NCBI GenBank assembly: GCA_010909165.1
Contig: MU008152.1
Coordinates: 1 to 64,000 of the forward strand
DNA from: Anthoceros angustus
Lineage: Eukaryota; Streptophyta; Anthocerotopsida; Anthocerotales; Anthocerotaceae
Length of the DNA stretch: 64,000 nt
Reading direction: 5' to 3'
Shown here: positions 55,953-64,000 of the stretch, in pieces
How the letters are laid out: every line of letters begins with the position of its first letter
Position numbering within the stretch: position 1 is the first letter of the stretch
Translations under genes and position numbers: made by a program
Notes under the pieces: model-generated
The model's input: only the letters and a program-made list of their open reading frames with translations
Told to the model about the DNA's origin: nothing
Database searches by the model: none

Positions 55953-57519
55953 AGCTCCTCTCAGCCTCTGCTCTGCAACGCACTCACACACGCACCGCGC
56001 AATGAAATGAATTCAGCTCGCAAAATCAGGTCTCGGTGCGCTTCCGACGCCGCCGTCTCACATAATCCGACACAGGCGATTTCCAAGCGCCGCGCTGGGA
56101 AGCTCGAGCCTCGAAGCCGGCGAGCTCGCGAAAAAACACTCAAGCGGTTTGCTCGCCATCGCCACTCTCTGTCGACAGTCCCAGCAACACGCGGCAGCAC
56201 CATAGCACGCCATCACGCGCTGCGCCCGACTCATACGGCCCGGCTCTCAAAGTCGAGCCCAATCTGATTGGATCGTATTCTGCGTTGGGAAAGCCGCATT
56301 TTTTTAACGATTTGCACATCTTACCTGCCAGTTTCGTAACTTCCGCCTCATACCTAAACCGACTTGCGTTTTTTTTGGCAACGACCTTCAGCTTCATGCT
56401 CTGCGCACCTAAACCGGCTTGGGGTTTTTTTTTTTTTTCCCGTCCTCAAAGACCCCATATCAGATGGCCCCGAAGGACTGTAGAACAAACAGGTCACCAA
56501 GGGTCGGTTTGAGAACAAACAGGCCACCAAGGGCCACTTCAGAACAAACACTCGCCCAAGGGCCACTCCAGAACAAACAGGCCACCAAGGGCCAGAGTAA
56601 TCGGAGGTGGGAGATACCCCATCCCAGGAGTGATCCCACCGGAGTGCTAAACCACGGAGTTGCAATGAACTCCTGGCTCCGCTTCTGAAGAGAGGACTTG
56701 CGTGCTCTTTTCGGCTTCCACTTGCAGGAGATCAGGATCAAATGCTATCCTGGAGAATTGGGCTGTGTCTCCTTTTCTGCTCCATGTCACGTAACTTCTA
56801 CCGATCGGCCTGCCCAGATCCGATCAGTCACTGGACGCCACCCCCTCATGGCAACTCCCTTCGATCTCATCCTTGTGCGGAACACAAGGTCCATGAACAG
56901 AAGTGCCACTCAAAAAACTTGTCTTATATTTCACTGTTACAAATGCCATCAACTTCCGCAAGTCTGCGGTCTCAAGACTCCCAGTTACAAGAAAGCAGAA
57001 GGATTGGTGTGTATTCCATCGCTGATTAAGTTGAGACAGGTAGTCTTGTTCGGGCAAATGCAAGTGAGAGCACCGACATTCCTATTTTTCGTCTCAGAAG
57101 CTCGAGAGTATCCATCCATCATGCATGCTGAGCAGCAGCAGCTGTGCATCAATCCAAACCCTATCGCATGCTACCACCGACCTCGTCGAAGAAGCACAAG
57201 TCCAACCTGACAAGGGTGCTTCTTCCCTGGACGAGGATCAAGGTTTGCAGCAGCAGCAGCAGTCTGCACTCTGCTGCTGAATGTACAGACACTTTCAGAT
57301 GTTCCCTGTCTGAAAGGTTAAGATTAGTGAAGTTTCGTCCCCTCCGAATACTCTGCAGGGACTGACAAGCTACACAAAGGCCTGTTATCCAGGGGCAGGT
57401 TGGTGCATAAAAGACAAGGCAAGACCCTCGAAGAGACCAAGCTCCTCCAACCTGATGGATGACCTTGCTAGCTGCTCATCATCCTGGCCGAGGGAAGAGG
57501 GGAAGCTGGAGTCCCCGGA
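55953..57519. other. Intergenic region with minisatellite
   Basis: No gene supported. It holds the promoter of the F-box gene to the left, a T10+ homopolymer near 56427, the minisatellite at 56482-56593, and a short CAG run (about 57248-57262). Confidence 0.4.
56482..56593. repeat. Minisatellite, about four 29-30-bp units
   Basis: Units start at 56482, 56512, 56541 and 56570. The consensus begins AGAACAAACAGGCCACCAAG and continues GGCCACTCC. The third unit differs most. The array ends in unique sequence at about 56594. Confidence 0.8.
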
Positions 57520-58798
57520 TCACACAATGGAGTCCAACCTGGGCTGGAAGGAGAGCAAAAAGGTGCGGGACTTGGAGTCGAGAGTGTCGCGGAACTGCAG
57601 CGGCATGACGAACCAGGCCTCGATGGAGAAGTCGAAGGCGAGGAGGACCCGGCGGCCGACGGAGTCCACTTTGTGGCTGCCCTCCCCCCGGTGCACGAAA
57701 TCGTACAGCCGGAGGTCGAGGCACACGGACTCCCCCAAGCCGAAGACGCCCCAGCTGTTATCCCGCGCGCCGCAGTCGGGGAAGAGCGTCTGGAATGAGC
57801 TGCTGGTGAGCAGCGCCACCTGCCGCCATGCCCCGTCCGGGAACAGCCGCCAGATCCCGTAGCTGGTGAAGGAGCCAGCGAGGAGGCCGATCCAGAGCAA
57901 CTCCCCCTGGTGCGAGAGCAGCCTGGCGCACTCGATCCTGGCCGGAGCCGGCACACGCTGCGAGTCCCACTCCCTGCCCTCCACGCTCCAGCCCACCAGC
58001 TCCCACTCACAACCCAGGAAGTAGAGCATCCCCCGGCAGAAGGCCGGGCGCTCGGGCCGCAGCCCCCGCGGCGTCCGCCCGCCCTCCTCCCACCCATCCT
58101 TGCTCGCCTCGTACACGTGCAGCGTCCATGCCCGGTCCTGCCCGTCCCCATCGGCGGACGCCGCCACCACCAAAGTGTAGGCCTTGGAGGCGCGGTCCAC
58201 CCGCAAGGCCACGCTCGACGGGAGGGAGGGCCCGTCCGGGAGCTTCCGCCACGCCCGGGTCATGGGATTCAGCACGAAGAACCCACCTCCCTGCCCCTGT
58301 CCCTGTCCCTGCTGGGTGCGGGCGAAGAAGCACACGAGGCCGGCGTCGGAGGCGCAGGGGAGCATCCTCCCCGGGAGCCCCCGCAGCGGGGGGAGGCCGT
58401 GGAAGGAGAGCGGGGTTGGGAGCGGGTAGGGGTGCTCCTCCCGCTCCTCCAGCTTGAAGCGCGCCTGCAGGGCCAGGAGCGCGGCGGGGCGGGCTCCCGG
58501 GGACGCACTCCCACAGGAAGGCCGGGGAGGTGAGGATCCCCAGCCAGCGCTTGCTCACGCTCCGGAAGCGGAGCTGGGCCGCGATGGGCAGCCGCCGCAG
58601 CACCTCCTCCAGCAGGGCCTGCGGGAGCAGGCCCCAGTCCGTCCTGGAGCCGCCCAGGCCCAGGGGTGAGGGGTTTGGATCCGGGGAGCCCAGATCCCCC
58701 GCCACCACCATGCTCATGCTCATGCTCATGCTCATGCTCATCCTCATCCTGAGCTTGGAGCTCGCAGCGCTGCAATCCGCGGCCTCGGAGCTTCCCAT
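57520..58798 (-). pseudogene. F-box/kelch-like gene with a one-base frameshift
   Basis: From the ATG at 58798, a Ser/Met microsatellite-encoded stretch (about residues 18-30) is followed by an F-box (about 57-98: LLPQALLEEVLRRLPIAAQL, RFRSVSKRWLGIL). After FLWECV the frame is lost at a CCCC/GGGG run near 58497-58503. One base less would carry it straight into ARPAALLALQARFKLEE and the long second frame, which continues FFVLNPMTRAWRKLPDGPSL, FCRGMLYFLGCEWEL, LLSHQGELLWIGLL and ends LLSFQPRLDSIV (stop at 57520). The rest of the frame is intact, so this is a very recent inactivation or a base-count error in the GC-rich run. The coding sequence is unusually GC-rich (far above the other three paralogues). 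A family member of about 425 aa is expected. Confidence 0.75.
58675..58760. repeat. (CATGCT/CATCCT) hexanucleotide microsatellite in coding sequence
   Basis: CATGCT units in a row followed by CATCCT variants encode Met-Ser and Met-Arg dipeptides on the minus strand near the N-terminus of the F-box-family gene. Confidence 0.7.
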
Positions 58799-59144
58799 CG
58801 GAGAAGAGCCGCGTTTTGTCCCGTTCGCGTTCACACCACGTTGAACCGGATGAGCGTGCGCACCAGCCAGAAGGCCATGAGCCAGAAGAGAAAGCCTGCG
58901 ACGCCGACGGGAGCCATGGCCGCGGTCAACCCGAGGCTAGGCTGGGGGAAGGCAAGCGTTGCGGGGGAAGACGCACGGCATCATGACGCTACGAGCCGCC
59001 GAGCCATTAGTCGGTTTACGACAAAGTAACCAAGTTATGTACTTAAAAGTGAAGAATTAGTTTAGTGCTAACGTTGAAGGAGCAGGAAAAGGAAAAAGAA
59101 CTTTGACGACTAGGAAACAAAACCATTGAAGAACAAAGCTAGAG
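58799..59144. other. Intergenic region
   Basis: Short spacer between the F-box-family gene start and the 3' end of the receptor kinase gene. No feature seen. Confidence 0.3.
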
Positions 59145-62100
59145 CTACCAGGCACGGGGGACCTCTTGGGAGTAGAAGATTCTGGAGGGCTCGTCGGGAG
59201 CCGGGTCGGAGGAGGGCAGGATGCTGGAGTCTGTGGTGGAGGTGTAGCTGGTGGTGATGAGGGCGGGGGGCACGGGACTGCCGGGGTCGCTGCCCGCTTC
59301 TTCTTCCTGTGCCCTGAACTCCGTTTCCAGGGTCTGGGTGATGGCGTGCACCACCTGGGTCATGCTGGGCCGGGCAGCGGCCGAGATGGCCACGCAGCTG
59401 ATGGCGCATTCTGCGAATCTCCACACGGCCTCCACGTTGTATTCCCCCAGGAGCGTTGGGTCGACTACTGATTCCATGCTTCCTGTGCTCATGGCGTTGC
59501 GGACCTGGGAGGAGCAGGAGGAGGGCGTCAGCTGTGGGTTGGATTGAGGGAGGAGGAAGGGGTGGGTGGGTGATGGGGACTACTTACTCTGTGGACCAGG
59601 AATTTTGTGGGTCCTCGTTCCGCGATGGGGGGCTGGCCGCACAGGGTTTCGAGCATGAGGACGCCGAAGCTGAAGACGTCGCTTTTGACGGTGAGGAGGC
59701 CGCTGGTAGTGCACCTGCAGCAGCGGGGAGGGGTTAGTGTAGCGGGGTGGAAGGGCGGAGGAGTGTGGGGTGTGGGTGGTGCGTACTCTGGGGCCAGGTA
59801 TGCCATCGTGCCTCTCTCCATGGCGACCGCATTCGTTTCCCGCTCGTTGAGGAGTTTGGAGAGGCCGAAGTCTGCTACTTTGGCCTTCAGCTTCTGGGTG
59901 AGCAGGATGTTGCTGCTCTTCACGTCTCCGTGGATGATGGGTGGGCTGCATCCGTGGTGCAGGTATTCCAGTCCTGCAGACGGATGGTGGGTGTTAGAGA
60001 GTGGTTTGTGTGGGGAAGAGGGGAAGGTCTCTGGTGGTGGTGTACCTTTGGCAGCATCGCATGCTATTTGCAGTCTTTGCCTCCAGGTTAGCGGGACTTG
60101 GTCTGGTCCTGTGGGTGAACATCCAGGTTGGTTTGGGTTCAGTACGACATTTGTGCTAGCATTTGCTAGCAAGGTCACGCCAATAACAGAAGCGAGGAGT
60201 CGAGGCTGACCGTGGAGGTGAGTTTTCAAGTCTCCGCCGGCCATGTATTCATACACAAGTAGGAGGTCCTTCCCTTGCTTGCTGTAACCCACAAGGGACA
60301 CCAGGTGCTTGTAGTGGACTGTGGAGAGGTGGTGAACCTGCGAGAGGTAGACAGGGTTTAGGCTCGTGCACTAACTATTGAGGGGACTGGATTGCTGTAA
60401 TAGCCGAAGGGTCTCCCAGCCTTGACGTACGTACCTCCTTAATGGCCACTCGGGCCTTTGCAGCCAGAACTTTGACAGCAATTTCTTGATCGTCTTGCAG
60501 GATGCCGTAGTATACTGGCCCAAACCTACCTTCGCCTAGTCTGTCTGCGAAGTCGCCGGTGGCCTGTTTGATGGCGTTTACCGAGTATGCCCGAGCTTGT
60601 CCACTGATGGGATGAACGCTCGGGTTTGTTGGAGCGGTTGTTGAAAATCCTGCCAAACCAGGCCTGTTGCCACAGCAGTCCAAACGACAGGCAGATTCAA
60701 GATGCACCAGTTTCTGCAGTCAACAAGATTGTACCAGTTACTGAAAGCACTTTAAGAATCGGTTGAGATTCGCTTCGTTGTGAACGCCACCACCAGGTCA
60801 CGAGGCCACCAATGAAACACAGGACCAAAGTGACTCCAGTCGCACAGCCTATGAAAATTGCGACCGATCTTGAACTTCCTGCACTGGCTCTTGCAGAGGG
60901 CTGAACCCAGCCTGGAGATGTCAAGGGAGGAGATGCAGGGCACAAAGCGTTGTCTTGTTCAATACACCGGAGGTCAGGGTTCCCTGAGTACCTGCAAACG
61001 ATTTGCTGGAGTTTCGTGAAAACTTGTGCATACCTATTAAATCAGAACTTGAGACGAGTGCAGTCACTTCCAAGGCCCAGGGCAACTCATCTTGAGCACA
61101 ACCTGAATCCACTTGTTAGTCCTGGTGGTGATATGTCAGTGATGTACGAGGCGGGGAATGTGCCATTCAACTCGTTGTTGGAAACATCCCTGCTCCAGAC
61201 AGTCTTGTCAAAATCATCAGAGACATTGACCAAGGCCGCTGATTGCTTCTTCAAGAGCTAGAAAAATCTTGAAAGGACTTAAATTTCCTTCCAGCCACAA
61301 CTTACAGTGTTTGCAAGGATGTCAAATTTGCCAACCACGTAGGGAGTGTGCCGTTGAAGTGGTTGTTTGACAGGTCCCTGGGACCGACCAGTTTCGTTAG
61401 CCCAGAGAAGAAACCATGGACAGGCATCAAATATTGACGGAAGACATTATTATACTCACAGGACTTCCAAAGACGTTAAGTTTCCAATGGATGCAGGAAT
61501 CTCGCCGGTGTAACCTTTTCCGGAGATATTCCTAGGAGTAAACATGCATTGAATGATGAACATCTCAGGAACATTTGGCAGCCTGTTATGAGTTACATAC
61601 ATGTCTGTGTAGGCACAGAGGCAACTCTTAAAGAAATTGTAGGAAGGCAACTCACAAAGAAGTGACGCGGTCGTTGTTGCACTCAAGCTCAGTCCAAGGG
61701 ATAGGAAAGCAAGGATCACCACTCCATTCATCGTTGGAGCCAAGAGCAGAATTCAAACCTGTCAAGGCAGAAACTGCAGAAGCAAACACAGAAATTATGG
61801 TGGAAGCAATCAACACTAAATCCAAACCTCAGCGAGCCTTAGGCCTTGAGGCTGCTCTTGACAGACCATGATTCCCCTACCGTCTCCAGCGTTGGTCCCA
61901 GGAACGACATCGCGAACCTCAAACATCTCAAAAGCATTGATGAGCGGGTCATAGTCGGAGGTCTTGTCCCGGCTGAGATTGAACTGGATGACCGTTAGGT
62001 TTTGTTCCACAATTGCGTAGTCGTACACTCCGAAAGGGAGGGAAGTGAATGGGTGTGCTAATTCGGTGATGTTCCAGAGGTAATATGCCTCACCAGTGGG

Positions 62101-63404
62101 CGGCCGCACTGTATTCGGTGTCACATCGATTCTGCGCCTGCCTCACACAAGCTCAATCACTCGTCAGATCCCTCCAAATCCGGAACATTTCAAACGAAGA
62201 TGCCAACCGAACTTCAGGGGTGCGCCATTACATACTTGGTTCCTGCTGGGAGAGTGGCGTTTAGCTCGCAAAAATAAACGTAGCCATAGATTCGCTTGAC
62301 ACCCGCGAGAATCCCTTTGGAATAGCTGATTCGAGGACCTGTAAGCGCAGACTGCATGACACGGCTTGGAGGCAAGTCGGCTGCAAGGTTATTCTCAATC
62401 TTCTGGTTCGGATAACGTGGTGCATAGATGCTCCTGGTGTTGGAGCCAGGGCTTGCAACCACAGGGTTCCACATTCGATCGTAGTAATCGTGCGGGAACC
62501 TGGATGTGAGCAGCAGCCATCAGGACTCAACACCCTGTCACAGCTTGTCAGCAATCTGGAATGAATGTTGGACATTGCAAGCAGGTACCTGAGAGCCCCA
62601 CGTTCTTTGGCTCCGAAATTCTCCCTGGCCAGCGTCCTGAGCAGCACGGTGGCGGGCTTCTTGAAACGGTCTACGTAAGTCCCATTCGCCTGCGGCCGAA
62701 GCTCCAATGCGTTGATGAAAGGAGTGCTGCGGTCGTCTATCCTGATGAGGCAAACGCTCATCCTGGTCCTGGATGTCTCCGTCCCCACGACCACCTCAGT
62801 CCAGACGGGGTCATCCATTCCCGTGTCGATGCTCACTTCGGTCCAGACCGTGCTGTCCACGCCCAGCTGCAGGCAGCGGGGTTCGACATTGCTCAGCTTT
62901 GATGCCTGGAGCTAGAATTCTGGACGTGCCAAATGTTTGAGAGCATACAGCACCTGAAATCGGATGAAGGCATCGGCAGGATTCGTTTGATTCGTGTAAT
63001 TGCCGAAGTAGAACCAGGCGCGGACGAGGTAGACGGTAGCCGGGAGCACCGAAATTTGGAAGCAATTCTTTCTGGGAGTGGACGATGGCGGGAAGTGGCG
63101 CAAGGTGAGCAAGTGGTGGCTCCGGTTTGCAGCCTGGCTGACGACGGATGCTCTGAGGCCAGTGGAGATGTAGCGCTCGTCGCTGGTGTAGACGAGGGTT
63201 GTGTTGAAGTCACGGGACGTGGAGTTTGCCATAGCGCCGCAGTCGATGTTGATGAAACTCCCTGGATATGGAGACATTCAAGAATTCCAAAAAGCTTGCT
63301 TACAACCTTCAAGAGTAGAAATAAAATTGTATGAGAAGGGTTCGCGACAAACCTCGTGTTCGCTGAGCAAGGAGGGCAGCAACAACCAGAATTAGCTGCC
63401 ACAT
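59145..63404 (-). CDS. Malectin-like/LRR receptor-like kinase with non-RD catalytic loop
   Basis: Plasma-membrane receptor kinase. Exons: 63404-63353, 63261-62954, 62905-62589, 62499-62236, 62137-61881, 61758-61656, 61531-61460, 61377-61306, 61189-61103, 60991-60751, 60713-60435, 60337-60211, 60108-60046, 59973-59787, 59714-59588, 59504-59145. Total is 2916 nt, 971 aa, in frame with GT-AG introns. Exon 1 encodes a signal peptide (MWQLILVVAALLAQ). Exons 2-5 form a malectin-like ectodomain (GSFINIDCGA, YISTGL, RAWFYFGNYTNQ, AYYLWNITELA), which in this class senses sugars or peptide ligands. The hinge N-D-E-W-S-G-D-P-C precedes leucine-rich repeats, one per 72-nt exon. The TM helix is at about 553-578. 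The kinase has LGEGRFG (650-656), Lys672, HGD (762-764) in place of HRD, and DFG (782-784). The layout resembles the Arabidopsis At1g67720/IOS1 group. HGD makes it non-RD, a class often linked to immunity. Confidence 0.9.
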
Positions 63405-64000
63405 TGTTGCAGGCGAAGGAAGAACGGCCTGCAATGTTGCCGAGGCAACTCGAATTCACGTCCGGGGCAGAGAAGGCATGCATGCCTAGGCTGGGATTCG
63501 GATGGCCTGCAGGAGCTGCCGAGCAAATCCTGGTGTGGAAACAGATGACCATTCAAGACTTGAGTCAAAAGCTTACGCGCGGTTGTTTTGTTATTAGTCG
63601 AGGCTGTGACGTTGTGCCATGACGCTGCTAATTCCCGTGTGTTGGAATATCCATCATGAATTTTCCCAATGCGGCCAGTGAGCTTAGATTCCAGGATTCT
63701 CTTCCCCGGTGAGCCTCGAGCCAGACAGACTTCGGTGCAGGTGCTGCCTCTGCTTCTCTGCTTCTTCAGGTGCGTGAGTTTCACTGCATATGTCTTTGGG
63801 ATTTGCAATGTGCAAGCTTATATATATCCCAACTTTGCAATGTTCCTCTACATGACTTCTATATCCCTCGGTTTCTCTCTGTCTTGGAATCCAGCATCCG
63901 CGCTTTCTATCCGCCATTGGTGAACGAGACTGTTTGGCTTGCCGTGTTCGAGATCCTCTGGTTTCGGGTCTTCAGCACCAATGATCCGTTAATTCAGGAC
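63405..64000. promoter_or_regulatory. Upstream region of the receptor kinase gene
   Basis: No gene supported. GATATATATAAGC on the minus strand (about 63816-63829) is a good TATA box about 415 bp before the ATG, leaving room for a long leader or a leader intron. Confidence 0.4.

Noticed and set aside
57910-58844. Long plus-strand frames opposite the GC-rich F-box-family gene
   Set aside because: Shadows caused by high GC; the minus strand carries the recognisable F-box and kelch-like blocks.

Overview
The window is nuclear DNA of a land plant. It holds spliced genes with short GT-AG introns of about 60-240 bp, several pentatricopeptide repeat (PPR) proteins including a plant-specific PLS/E type, F-box/kelch-like proteins, an OSCA channel, an ERD7-type senescence protein, a malectin-like/LRR receptor kinase, and plant transposons (Ty3/gypsy, Ty1/copia, CACTA). 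The dense genes, short introns, moderate GC and PPR content fit a non-seed plant (hornwort, lycophyte or similar) better than a seed plant. That placement is an inference; I cannot name the species.

From 1 to about 22 kb the window is repeat-rich. There is a decayed unit at 3.3-7.5 kb with its own TATA box and, at its 3' end, the remains of a DNA N4/N6-methyltransferase-like domain. It is dotted with GC-rich inserts carrying GCATGC-centred motifs. Then come an inverted-repeat pair (8.2/17.3 kb), a GYF-like exon on the minus strand (10.6-11.2 kb), a strongly C-rich tract (11.9-15.1 kb), a minus-strand Ty3/gypsy integrase relic (15.4-16.7 kb), a 1.5 kb tandem duplication with CACTA-like subterminal arrays ending in a CACTA-type terminus (17.7-21.0 kb), and a Ty1/copia gag relic (21.2-21.9 kb). 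A 26-bp perfect hairpin (22.2 kb) and a decayed PPR gene (22.7-24.4 kb) lead into the gene-dense part.

From 25 to 64 kb the order is: PTST-like starch-targeting protein (+); dipeptidyl peptidase III (-, 19 exons reconstructed in frame, 772 aa); tRNA-Thr(UGU) (-) with a decayed partner; an AT-rich repeat region; OSCA/CSC1-like channel (-, 10 exons, 726 aa); ERD7-like protein (+, 4 exons, 632 aa); an F-box-less paralogue and an F-box/kelch-like protein (both -); a P-type mitochondrial-type PPR (-) head to head with a PLS PPR (+) whose E domains are joined by an in-frame intron to a second PPR array; nicotinamidase (-); a short-chain dehydrogenase pseudogene (-); two more F-box-family genes (-), one with a one-base frameshift; and a malectin/LRR receptor-like kinase (-, 16 exons, 971 aa) with a non-RD catalytic loop.

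The genes do not form a pathway; they are ordinary dispersed plant loci. The one visible family cluster is four F-box-associated paralogues on the minus strand between 40.8 and 58.8 kb. Exon models were built by matching splice sites and reading frame to remembered family consensus. The multi-exon models close in frame, which supports them, but no alignment could be run.
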